From: Thermoactinomyces sp. DSM 45891
GTDB lineage: Bacteria; Bacillota; Bacilli; Thermoactinomycetales; Thermoactinomycetaceae
Direction of reading: 5' to 3'
NCBI RefSeq assembly: GCF_900119485.1
Contig: NZ_FPJZ01000019.1
Coordinates: 1-47,443 of the forward strand
Length of the DNA: 47,443 bases
The notes beneath the pieces were generated by a model, which made no database searches, was not told the origin of the DNA, and saw only the letters and a program-made list of their open reading frames with translations. A program made the position numbers and the translations under genes. Positions 1 through 7,517 of this stretch are shown here, piece after piece. How positions within the stretch are numbered: the stretch's first letter is position 1; each line of letters begins with the position of its first letter.

Positions 1-237
1 AAGCTAATGCACCGCGGGCCCATCCGTAAGTGATAAATCTTTTACTTGTCCTTCATGCGAAGATCAAGATTATCCAGTATTAGCTCCGGTTTCCCGAAGT
101 TATCCCAGTCTTACGGGCAGGTTGCCCACGTGTTACTCACCCGTTCGCCGCTAGGAGCTAAAAGCTCCTCGCTCGACTTGCATGTATTAGGCACGCCGCC
201 AGCGTTCGTCCTGAGCCAGGATCAAACTCTCCATTGA
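1..237 (-). rRNA. 16S rRNA, 5' part (runs off the window)
   Basis: The complement of 211-230 is the universal 5' primer site AGAGTTTGATCCTGGCTCAG, and the sequence beyond it (GGACGAACGCTGGCGGCGTG) is the conserved start of bacterial 16S rRNA. If that primer site is E. coli position 8, the mature 5' end lies near 237. Only about 237 bases are present; the rest of the operon lies left of base 1. No protein should be called here. Confidence 0.97.
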
Positions 238-294
238 AAGTTTGAGCTAAGCTCAATTTAAAGTAATTAAACAGGTCTTGGTTCATTCACTCTT

Positions 295-310
295 TAGTTT
301 TCAAGGAACA
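295..310 (-). promoter_or_regulatory. rRNA leader boxA-like antitermination element
   Basis: The minus strand reads TGTTCCTTGAAAACTA in the leader between the rrn promoter and 16S. This resembles the boxA-type sequence common in Bacillus rRNA leaders, which recruits Nus factors for antitermination. A short hairpin (TTGTCG / CGACAA arms, about 331-355) lies just upstream in the same leader. Confidence 0.55.
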
Positions 311-357
311 CATTTTTTCTTCTAAAACCTTGTCGTTATCGTTCAGCGACAAAATTT

Positions 358-387
358 ATTCTACCATAATCTTAGAATCAGTGTCAA
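358..387 (-). promoter_or_regulatory. rrn operon promoter (sigma-A)
   Basis: On the minus strand a perfect -35 TTGACA (387-382) is followed, after 18 bases, by -10 TAGAAT (363-358). It sits about 120 bases upstream of the mature 16S start, as expected for an rRNA promoter with a leader. Confidence 0.8.
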
Positions 388-478
388 CAATTTTTTATTG
401 TTTTTTCAAAGCATCTAAGTCTCATGTTGTCTGTATTTCCGTGCGCTTCATCAGCGACGTTGATTAATATAACACGGT

Positions 479-1630
479 CTAAATAGCTTGGTCAATACCT
501 TTTTTAAAAATAGTAAACACCTTTTGTAATGATCGATTGGTACGCTGATTACACATTTGTATCTTCTGGCTACTATCTACGTCCATACGATCATATTTCC
601 TTATTTCTTCAAAGAAATATCTCATCCCACCCTCTCCAATATCCTTCAACAATTGACGATATTGCTCACGGCATGACACATAGAATCGTACAGCCTCTTT
701 ATTAGATAGATTTTCTAAATTCATCCTCTCGAGTTGCCCACGACTCCATATCTCCTCTGACTTCATCTGTATTTGCGATGTAGGAAACAACAGCTCCTCA
801 TAGTACATAGCCGCACCCTCTTGAAACCAATAGGCAGCGTTATCATAGGTTAAATCACTGATAACTTGATGGGTTAACTCGTGCACGATGCCTGATTTCT
901 CCCATTCAGAGGATGTATTAGGCGCAGAAACTAGCTTAATGGCCTGATTGGCCTCATTCCACCCTCCAACCCAATTCGGTAGTGAAGGCTTCACTGATTG
1001 AGCCAAGTGATCTGCACGTTGAAAGACCTTGATTTCAATCGGCTTTGGCGTCCATCCAAGTTTTTGCTGAAAGTAGGTTCGTCCCTTTTCTACTGCAACC
1101 TGATAATCATGTTCCTTGCGAAGTAGATCAAAATGCTCCACTTTCAATGTACCCCATGTCGTTTTCTTTTGATGAAATGGTTGTTCCACCTCCACCCAGT
1201 GCCTCTTCCGTGGATCATACTTTACCACGAGCGAATACTGGTTCTCCGTTTGCTTCCCTTGATGAGTATAGCTTTGTTTTATATGGGCAACGGTACCTAA
1301 AGATGTGGTTTCCACTTTATCGAGTTGTAACCGATAGCTCTTTCGATCGATATAATGAAATGCGTCATCAAACCATCTCTTCTGTTCTTGAAAATAACTT
1401 TGCGAGGAGTCGGCAATCCATTCTGTCCAATCAAACCATGTGCCCTTTTGTAAAGCTTGCTCTCTCTTATGGACTAGTTGGCGAATCCCTGCTACATCAC
1501 TTGGTGAAGCGGCATCTGCAAGAATCTGTACAACGCGATTCGATTCTTCCTTCCCAAAATCCATTCCCACTCCTACAGAAGCAATCACTATCCAAGTCAT
1601 TATAACAACTATTCGCCTGCATTGAATCAT
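479..1630 (-). CDS. Secreted zinc metalloprotease-like protein (peptidase MA type)
   Basis: 383 aa. The N-terminus is a hydrophobic signal-like segment (about residues 6-22), so the protein is probably exported or membrane-anchored. A gluzincin zinc site is visible: HELTH at residues 250-254 (H250, E251, H254), with a plausible third ligand Glu271 in WFQEGAA, the arrangement of Peptidase_MA-like hydrolases. The preceding ~150 residues look like a small beta-rich NTF2/DUF-type region but I do not recognise it. It starts at ATG behind a GGGGGG-type ribosome site. Substrate and role are unknown. It is the last gene before the rrn promoter and shares its direction. Confidence 0.7.
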   Translation of the reverse strand: MIQCRRIVVIMTWIVIASVGVGMDFGKEESNRVVQILADAASPSDVAGIRQLVHKREQALQKGTWFDWTEWIADSSQSYFQEQKRWFDDAFHYIDRKSYRLQLDKVETTSLGTVAHIKQSYTHQGKQTENQYSLVVKYDPRKRHWVEVEQPFHQKKTTWGTLKVEHFDLLRKEHDYQVAVEKGRTYFQQKLGWTPKPIEIKVFQRADHLAQSVKPSLPNWVGGWNEANQAIKLVSAPNTSSEWEKSGIVHELTHQVISDLTYDNAAYWFQEGAAMYYEELLFPTSQIQMKSEEIWSRGQLERMNLENLSNKEAVRFYVSCREQYRQLLKDIGEGGMRYFFEEIRKYDRMDVDSSQKIQMCNQRTNRSLQKVFTIFKKGIDQAI

Positions 1631-1650
1631 CCAAATCCCCCCTCTACAAG

Positions 1651-2232
1651 CTAGAATCTGCTATTCGTCTCATTTCCATACTTGCTCATCTTTTCCTCAT
1701 ATTCTTCTTTTAATAATCCAAACACCAGATGATCTACGTAGTGATCATACAGCCACTCCGTTTGTCGTATTAACCCTTCTTGAACAAAGCCTAGGCTCCT
1801 CGGAATCGCTTGACTTCTTTTGTTCCCAGTTGCCACACGAATCTCTATCCGATTCAGATCCATCTCTTGAAATCCATAGCGAACCATCTGTGTACAGGCA
1901 CGCCTCACGATCCCCTTTCCTTGCATATCTTCACTCAACCAGTATCCAATCTTCCCATAACGATGATTCAGGTTTACCTCATTAAAGCCAATACACCCTA
2001 CCAGATCGTCTTTATACCAAATGCCTGCATTAATTAATTGAGCACGCTTAAATTGATTTTCACAAAATGTGAGGAAACTACGTGTATCTTCAATCGATTT
2101 TGTACCATCCACCCAAGGTACCCAATTACGCAAATGAAATCGATTTTGATCTACTAACCGAAATAAAATCTCCTCCTCATACGTTTCTAACTGCTTAAGC
2201 GTTATATCTTCACTCACTTTCCTATGAAACAT
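1651..2232 (-). CDS. GNAT N-acetyltransferase, RimJ/RimL type
   Basis: 193 aa, the usual size for RimL/YdaF-like enzymes that transfer acetyl from acetyl-CoA to amino groups of proteins or small molecules. The acetyl-CoA loop is seen as EDMQGKGIVRRA (residues 101-112, Q/RxxGxG/A pattern). The typical IEIRVATGNKRSQAIPRSLGF segment follows at about 129-149, and the N-terminal LVDQNR...NWVPWVD stretch is characteristic of the RimL subgroup. The ATG follows GAGGGGGA at good spacing. The gene lies 20 bases upstream of the metalloprotease gene, so the two may be cotranscribed. Substrate unknown. Confidence 0.85.
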   Translation of the reverse strand: MFHRKVSEDITLKQLETYEEEILFRLVDQNRFHLRNWVPWVDGTKSIEDTRSFLTFCENQFKRAQLINAGIWYKDDLVGCIGFNEVNLNHRYGKIGYWLSEDMQGKGIVRRACTQMVRYGFQEMDLNRIEIRVATGNKRSQAIPRSLGFVQEGLIRQTEWLYDHYVDHLVFGLLKEEYEEKMSKYGNETNSRF

Positions 2233-2273
2233 GTCTCACAATCCCCCTCGAATAGAAATAAAAGATAATGATA

Positions 2274-2305
2274 CAAAAAAGAGCCCTGTAACCATAACAG
2301 AACTC
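2274..2305 (-). terminator. Terminator after the NCS2 permease gene
   Basis: On the minus strand GAGTTCTGT and ACAGGGCTC form a 9-bp stem (with G-U pairs) around a 7-base loop, followed by TTTTTT. It closes the guaA-permease operon. Confidence 0.75.
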
Positions 2306-2315
2306 CTCTACTTCA

Positions 2316-3650
2316 CTATTCATTCAGATAAATAAAACGTACAACGAATACAATTCCTAATACATACATGATCCAGTGGACTTTTTTTCCTTCGCCCGCA
2401 ACAAGCTTCGTAATAGGGTATAGAACAAAGCCTAATGCAATTCCTGTGGCGATACTGAAGGTTAAGGGCATCATGATAATCGTAAAAAAGGCAGGAATGG
2501 ACTCACTCAGTTCATTCCAGTTAATATCTTTTAAGGAAGAAGCCATGAGCACACCTACGATAATAAGTGCCGGAGCCGTAATCGCTGGAACAGATGCTAA
2601 TGCTTTTACGATTGGAAAGAAAAACAAAGATGCTAGGAAGCAAAAAGCGGTAACGACAGAAGTAAAACCAGTTCGGCCACCTGTTGCAACGCCCGCACTT
2701 GATTCAACATAAGAAGTAACAGTGGAAGTCCCTAAAGATGCCCCCGCCATAGCCGCAATCGAATCCGTAGTAAGTGCACGTCCCGCACGAGGAAGCTTAT
2801 TATCTTTTAATAGTCCAGCTTGATTCGCCACTCCAACTAATGTACCTGCATTATCAAAGAGATCCACAAACAAGAATGCAAAAATAATCGTAAAAATCCC
2901 GACATCCATTGCAGCTACAATGTCCATCTTGAATAAAGTAGGCTCGATACTTGGAGGTAATGAGAAAAAGGCAGTTGGTGCTTTTACTTGATTGGTTATG
3001 ATTCCTACGATAGCCGTAGACATCATTCCAATAAAAATAGCGCCTTTCACATTGCGGATCATCAAGATAATCGTGACAATGAAACCAAACAGGGTTAGCA
3101 AGATCATGGGGTCGCTTGCCAACTTAGGACTTAAACCTACAAAGGTGGCTGGATTAGCTACAACGATTCCAGATTCTTTTAAACCAATAAAAGAAACAAA
3201 CAATCCAATCCCAGCTGATACTGCGAATTTTAAGCTTGGTGGTATGGAGTTAATAATCATCTCACGTACCTTTGTTACGGTTAATAGCAGAAACACAACC
3301 CCCGAAACAAACACCGCACCCAAAGCTGTCTGCCAAGGGATCTTCATCCCTAAGCAAATGGTAAACGTAAAATATGCATTTAATCCCATGCCTGGTGCCA
3401 GTGCCAAAGGGTAGTTTGCAATAATCCCCATCAAAAGCGTACCCAGTGCAGATGCAACAGCTGTAGCAACGAAGACAGCTCCAAAGTCCATCCCTGTTTT
3501 GGATAACATGTCCGGATTTACCAATAAGATATAAGCCATCGCAAAGAAGGTAGTAATCCCTGCCAGAACTTCCGTACGTCCATTCGTTCCATGTTTGTCA
3601 AATTGAAAATATTTGGCGATAAAGGACCGTTTGACTTTCGCCGCTTCCAT
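2316..3650 (-). CDS. NCS2 family guanine/hypoxanthine permease (PbuG/AzgA-like)
   Basis: 444 aa, hydrophobic throughout, with the expected 12-14 membrane segments. Family hallmarks: TEVLAGITTFFAMAYILLVNP near the N-terminus, the NYPLALAPGMGLNAYF motif (about residues 79-94), DLFDNAGTLVGVA in the middle and the substrate-site stretch GTSTVTSYVESSAGVATGG. These belong to the AzgA/PbuG branch, proton symporters for hypoxanthine, guanine or adenine. The gene follows guaA by 63 bases in the same direction and so shares its guanine-type riboswitch, which supports purine uptake as its job. Exact substrate preference cannot be read from sequence alone. Confidence 0.92.
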   Translation of the reverse strand: MEAAKVKRSFIAKYFQFDKHGTNGRTEVLAGITTFFAMAYILLVNPDMLSKTGMDFGAVFVATAVASALGTLLMGIIANYPLALAPGMGLNAYFTFTICLGMKIPWQTALGAVFVSGVVFLLLTVTKVREMIINSIPPSLKFAVSAGIGLFVSFIGLKESGIVVANPATFVGLSPKLASDPMILLTLFGFIVTIILMIRNVKGAIFIGMMSTAIVGIITNQVKAPTAFFSLPPSIEPTLFKMDIVAAMDVGIFTIIFAFLFVDLFDNAGTLVGVANQAGLLKDNKLPRAGRALTTDSIAAMAGASLGTSTVTSYVESSAGVATGGRTGFTSVVTAFCFLASLFFFPIVKALASVPAITAPALIIVGVLMASSLKDINWNELSESIPAFFTIIMMPLTFSIATGIALGFVLYPITKLVAGEGKKVHWIMYVLGIVFVVRFIYLNE

Positions 3651-3713
3651 GGTGTCTTCCTCCTGCTCTTGTCGAACCTCTTTTATCCTCTCGTTTTCAA
3701 CGAAGTCCCTTTG

Positions 3714-5261
3714 CTATTCCCACTCAATGGTAGACGGCGGCTTTGAAGTAATATCATAAACAACACGGTTCACTCCATCGACTTCATTTACAATGCGAGT
3801 GCTGATTTTCTCTAGGATCTCATAGGGAATCCTAGCCCAGTCAGCAGTCATTCCATCAATCGAAGTAACAGCTCGAATCCCAACCGTGTAGGCATAGGTA
3901 CGAACATCGCCCATAACACCTACGCTACGGAAATCAGGAAGGGCGGTGAAATACTGCCAAATTTCACGATCTAAGCCCGCTTTCGCAATTTCATTTCGTA
4001 AAATTTCATCAGATTCTCTAACAATCGTAAGCTTTGCCTCTGTTACTTCTCCAATCACACGAATCCCGAGACCTGGACCTGGAAACGGTTGTCTCCAGAC
4101 AATCTCAGCTGAGAGCCCTAACTCTTCCCCAACTTTGCGCACTTCATCTTTAAAGAGTGTGTTTAGTGGCTCGATCAATTGCATGGTCATATCCTCCGGA
4201 AGACCACCCACGTTATGATGTGACTTAATCGTATGAGCCGTATCCGTACCTGACTCAACAATATCGGTATATAGAGTGCCTTGTCCTAGAAATTCATGTA
4301 ATCCAATCTTTGCCGATTCTTCCTCAAAGACACGAATGAATTCATTACCGATCATTTTTCGTTTCTCTTCTGGATCTGTTACACCTTTGAGCTTGGATAA
4401 GAATCGCTCTCTTGCATCGATTTTCACCAAGTTCATACGGAAATGCTCTCCAAATGTTTTCATTACGCCTTCTGCTTCGCCTTTTCGCAAAAGACCGTGA
4501 TCGACAAACATACAGGTTAGTTGGTCTCCAATCGCCCGATGAATCAACGCTGCCACTACAGAAGAGTCAACTCCACCGCTGAGCGCGCACAACACCTTCT
4601 TATCTCCAACCATCTGGCGAATATCCTGAATCGTATCTTCAATAAATGTTTCCATCGACCAATTCCCTACGCAACCGCAAACTTCAAACAAGAAGTTACG
4701 AATCATCTCAGTTCCATGGATAGAATGGCGCACTTCGGGGTGGAACTGAACAGCGTACACTTTTCTCGTAGCATCACTCATAGCCGCAACAGGAGCAGAC
4801 TCCGTTTTAGCATCGACTACAAATCCTGTTGGTGGTTTCAGTACCACATCACTGTGGCTCATCCATACCGTTTGTTTTGCTTCCAACTCACGGTATAAAG
4901 CACTATCTGACACGACTTCTATCTCTGCTTTTCCATACTCACGTTTATGTGCACGACCTACACTTGCTCCAAAGTGGCTACTGATCATCTGCATCCCATA
5001 ACAAATCCCAAAGATCGGAATTCCTAGATCAAAAATAGCAGGATCACATTTAGGTGCATGATCCTCATATACACTATTTGGACCGCCAGAGAAAACAATT
5101 CCTTTAGGAGCCATCTCTTTTAATTCTTCAGCCGTGATTTTGTGTGAAACAAGCTCGCTATACACTCCTAAATCACGAATTCGTCGAGCAATTAATTGGT
5201 TATATTGACCTCCAAAATCAAGTACAACTACACGTTCGATGGATTTGTCCATCTTTTCCAT
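3714..5261 (-). CDS. guaA: GMP synthase (glutamine-hydrolysing)
   Basis: 515 aa, full length for GuaA, which aminates XMP to GMP in the cytosol. Class I glutamine amidotransferase domain first: nucleophile Cys87 in FGICYGMQMI, with His174 and Glu176 in VQFHPEV. Then the ATP pyrophosphatase domain with the P-loop SGGVDSS (228-234), and the C-terminal dimerisation domain ending in DITSKPPSTIEWE, the conserved XMP-binding tail. Two in-frame ATGs occur; the second (5252) has a better spaced GGGATGG upstream, the first has its ribosome site almost touching it. A purine riboswitch and terminator precede the gene. Confidence 0.97.
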   Translation of the reverse strand: MEKMDKSIERVVVLDFGGQYNQLIARRIRDLGVYSELVSHKITAEELKEMAPKGIVFSGGPNSVYEDHAPKCDPAIFDLGIPIFGICYGMQMISSHFGASVGRAHKREYGKAEIEVVSDSALYRELEAKQTVWMSHSDVVLKPPTGFVVDAKTESAPVAAMSDATRKVYAVQFHPEVRHSIHGTEMIRNFLFEVCGCVGNWSMETFIEDTIQDIRQMVGDKKVLCALSGGVDSSVVAALIHRAIGDQLTCMFVDHGLLRKGEAEGVMKTFGEHFRMNLVKIDARERFLSKLKGVTDPEEKRKMIGNEFIRVFEEESAKIGLHEFLGQGTLYTDIVESGTDTAHTIKSHHNVGGLPEDMTMQLIEPLNTLFKDEVRKVGEELGLSAEIVWRQPFPGPGLGIRVIGEVTEAKLTIVRESDEILRNEIAKAGLDREIWQYFTALPDFRSVGVMGDVRTYAYTVGIRAVTSIDGMTADWARIPYEILEKISTRIVNEVDGVNRVVYDITSKPPSTIEWE

Positions 5262-5295
5262 CCCTCTCTACTAATAGAAAAATATATGTATAAAC

Positions 5296-5341
5296 AAAAA
5301 CCAGGGCACCCCTATCGCCTACGCGACATAAGTACCCCGGT
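5296..5341 (-). terminator. Riboswitch-controlled terminator in the guaA leader
   Basis: The minus strand carries ACCGGGGTAC (5341-5332) pairing with GTGCCCTGGT (5309-5300), followed by TTTTTGTTT. The inner loop can form a further short stem. Placed between the purine aptamer and guaA, it is the expected expression platform: guanine binding should favour this terminator. Confidence 0.8.
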
Positions 5342-5436
5342 CCCCCCGTATTCTTCATAAAATCCCTTGATTAACCATGTGACAATCAAATGATTTTATA
5401 AAGAAGTGAAAAAGAGCATCCCGGTGACCTCATAAC

Positions 5437-5502
5437 ACGTAGTCCAGCTATTTTATGGTAGCTGGGTAGAGACTATCAGGCCATATTCCTGAAAATATAC
5501 GT
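5437..5502 (-). promoter_or_regulatory. Purine riboswitch aptamer, guanine type
   Basis: The minus strand matches the purine aptamer: P1 arms ACGTATAT / ACGT, the P2 arms around GGAATATGGCCTG, the J2/3 segment TAGTCTCTACC, the P3 hairpin CAGCTACCATAAAATAGCTG, and the J3/1 segment GACTA. The pyrimidine that selects ligand (position 74 in xpt numbering) reads C, the guanine/hypoxanthine form, not the U of adenine riboswitches. It controls guaA and the permease behind it. Confidence 0.9.
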
Positions 5503-5519
5503 TAAGTCTACCTCGACTT

Positions 5520-5548
5520 ATCTTACCAAGGGTTCAGGTAATGGTCAA
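5520..5548 (-). promoter_or_regulatory. Promoter of the guaA leader
   Basis: Minus-strand TTGACC (5548-5543), 17-base spacer, then TAAGAT (5525-5520). It lies just upstream of the aptamer, so transcripts start in time to contain the riboswitch. Confidence 0.6.
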
Positions 5549-5618
5549 TAAGGGTAACAAAATCGGAAATTTCCATAATCCTCTTTTGCTTCCATAGATT
5601 CTCCTAAATTTTATATCG

Positions 5619-6539
5619 TCATACATGATAATGTAGCATAGAAATCTCTTTTTCATCTGGACGGGTCTCTATCCATTCGACAGGCTCTACATGTACATGT
5701 ACATGCTCGATTTGATTATTTTTTAAAAGTTGTTCTTCTACTTTTTCTGTTACTTCATGGCTTTTCAAAACAGATAAATGAGGATCTACTCCAATCGTCA
5801 CTTCAATATGGTAATGGGATCCATGTGACCTAGCACGGAAATGGATCACCTTTTGCACCTGATCAATGCGGCTCACTTCATCCATCATTCCTTGAAGTGA
5901 TGATTGATCTACTCCGTCCGTCAAGCAGAGAATAGCTGGTTTAGCTACCTCCCAACCTGTTCGAATAATGAGAAAACCGATCACAACTGCAGAAACCGCA
6001 TCGAGCCATGGATACCCAATCCACGTTCCTACAATCCCTACCACAGCTCCCATACTTACCCACGCATCAGAGCGATTATCCTTTGCGGCAGCGGCTAACG
6101 CCTGACTACCCGTTTTCTTACTTAATCTCGAATTATAAAATGAAACCATTAACATCACGAGAGCGGAGAGGACCGAAATCCACAAAGCAATAGGATGTAT
6201 CGCTATGGTTTCTGGGTTCCCAATCGTCGTAATAGCACGAATCCATACTTCCAGCCCAACCAATACCATGAAAGATGCTGCAACAAGGGTAGCTACTGTT
6301 TCTGCTTTTTTATGGCCATAATGATGGTCCTCATCAGCTGGTTGAAGCGAGACTTTCAATCCAATCAAGATTGCAACCGACAGCAAAATATCCGTCACAT
6401 TATTCAATCCATCCGCAGCCACAGCTTCAGAATGAGCCCAAAACCCAACCGCCAATTTCGCTATAGCTAGTAATAGATAGGCTCCAATACTTAGCCATGC
6501 CCCCTTCTGCGCTTCTTGCATCTCCCTCATCCTCTCCAT
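5619..6539 (-). CDS. Cation diffusion facilitator (CDF) metal exporter, YdfM/FieF-like
   Basis: 306 aa from the chosen ATG. Six membrane segments in the N-terminal ~200 residues, then a cytoplasmic ferredoxin-like domain. Metal-site motifs of CDF transporters are present: the SEAVAADGLNNVTDI segment in helix 2, DEDHHYGHKKAE after helix 3, and the Asn/Asp pair in KDNRSDAWVSMG in helix 5. Such proteins export Zn, Fe, Mn or Co against protons. The reading frame is open further upstream to 6650, but the start at 6539 gives MERMREMQEAQKGAW, which matches family N-termini, and has AAGGA upstream. Specificity not determinable here. Confidence 0.9.
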   Translation of the reverse strand: MERMREMQEAQKGAWLSIGAYLLLAIAKLAVGFWAHSEAVAADGLNNVTDILLSVAILIGLKVSLQPADEDHHYGHKKAETVATLVAASFMVLVGLEVWIRAITTIGNPETIAIHPIALWISVLSALVMLMVSFYNSRLSKKTGSQALAAAAKDNRSDAWVSMGAVVGIVGTWIGYPWLDAVSAVVIGFLIIRTGWEVAKPAILCLTDGVDQSSLQGMMDEVSRIDQVQKVIHFRARSHGSHYHIEVTIGVDPHLSVLKSHEVTEKVEEQLLKNNQIEHVHVHVEPVEWIETRPDEKEISMLHYHV

Positions 6540-6695
6540 TAGATCCTTTTTCATCTTAATGAATGAAAACCGTCTTAGTCTAGAGAAACGTTGTTGACCG
6601 AAGATAGATTTCATGTGCAGATTCAGCAATGTTGCATAGGTGAAAAACACTAAGATGTAGGTAGTTCGGCCAAATCCAACCTATTATGGGATTTT

Positions 6696-6721
6696 GTTTA
6701 CGGTGATCCTAATAAGGGAAG
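6696..6721 (+). promoter_or_regulatory. Candidate sigma-B promoter of the yvbH-like gene
   Basis: GTTTAC (6696-6701), 14-base spacer, GGGAAG (6716-6721) approximates the sigma-B consensus GTTTAA-N12/14-GGGWAT. The window itself encodes sigma-B. A match of this length can occur by chance. Confidence 0.35.
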
Positions 6722-6762
6722 AGAAAATCAGAATAAACAATTCATGGAGAGGTTGAGTAAAT

Positions 6763-7377
6763 ATGTTCGGAAAAATAGCAGCTGATATGTTAGGGATTAG
6801 TGATGTAGGTACTGTTATCCGGCCAAAAGACTACGATAAAGTGGATGCCGATGACTATGTGATGCATGAAGATGGCGAGAAAATTTATTTTCTAATTAAG
6901 TCGAAGTCGGATGAATATTGCTTTACGAATAAGGCACTTATTCACCTTGATGGTACCAGCGCAGTAAGTAAGAAGCGCACCCTTCGTCGATATGACTATT
7001 ATGCTTTTCAAATTTCCAATGTATCTTTAGAAACAGCTGGAACGGTGGACCTCGACGTAGAGATTAAGTTTACTATGGGGAACACACATTATTCGATCGA
7101 TGTTCACAAAAAGCATATCGAAGAAGTAAAAGACCTATATAAGGCACTGCTGAAAATCGCGGAAATCTCTTATGACAACGATCTCTCCTTGAATCACGCA
7201 AAACAGAGTTTAGAAGTAGCCTCTAACACTGTTAGCACCATTCGCAGCACAGAAAGCGACATAGTCGACCAGTTTAAACAGATTAATCAATGGTCATTTA
7301 CTTGGCTTCAAGATACAATCAAACAATTCCATCCAAAAGATTTTGGACATGTGTTCGAACGTTATATCAATAACTAA
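6763..7377 (+). CDS. yvbH: Bacterial PH-domain protein, YvbH-like
   Basis: 204 aa, cytoplasmic, no signal or membrane segment. The first ~125 residues (from MFGKIAADMLG through SIDVHKKHIEEVKDLYKALL) fit the bacterial PH domain family bPH_1, and the last ~70 residues fit the YvbH extension. The function of these proteins is not established; they are thought of as general adaptor-like folds. ATG follows GGAGAGG at normal spacing. It is the only plus-strand gene among minus-strand neighbours, is monocistronic and ends in its own hairpin terminator. A sigma-B-like promoter upstream suggests, but does not show, stress control. Confidence 0.85.
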   Translation: MFGKIAADMLGISDVGTVIRPKDYDKVDADDYVMHEDGEKIYFLIKSKSDEYCFTNKALIHLDGTSAVSKKRTLRRYDYYAFQISNVSLETAGTVDLDVEIKFTMGNTHYSIDVHKKHIEEVKDLYKALLKIAEISYDNDLSLNHAKQSLEVASNTVSTIRSTESDIVDQFKQINQWSFTWLQDTIKQFHPKDFGHVFERYINN

Positions 7378-7388
7378 CCAATATCAAA

Positions 7389-7420
7389 AACGAACTCTTA
7401 CTCACTAGAGTTCGTTTGTT
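7389..7420 (+). terminator. Terminator of the yvbH-like gene
   Basis: AACGAACTCT (7389-7398) pairs with AGAGTTCGTT (7407-7416) around an 8-base loop, followed by a short T run. Confidence 0.75.
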
Positions 7421-7449
7421 CATTTCCCCATGTAAAATGTAACATAAAG

Positions 7450-7486
7450 AAAGAATCCCTCTGAACATAGTTCAGAGGGATTCTTT
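7450..7486 (-). terminator. groESL operon terminator
   Basis: A perfect 17-bp stem (7450-7466 with 7470-7486) around a 3-base loop, immediately downstream of groEL. It lies between converging genes and may act on both strands. Confidence 0.85.
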
Positions 7487-7517
7487 TGTAAAGGTGAGGC
7501 TCCTCTGGGGGACCGAA

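Noticed and set aside
46..237. 63-codon ORF at the window start
   Set aside because: It is the antisense reading of the 16S rRNA 5' region.
1045..1605. 186-codon plus-strand ORF
   Set aside because: Lies entirely antisense to the metalloprotease gene, which has signal peptide, HExxH motif and ribosome site; the plus frame shows no recognisable features.
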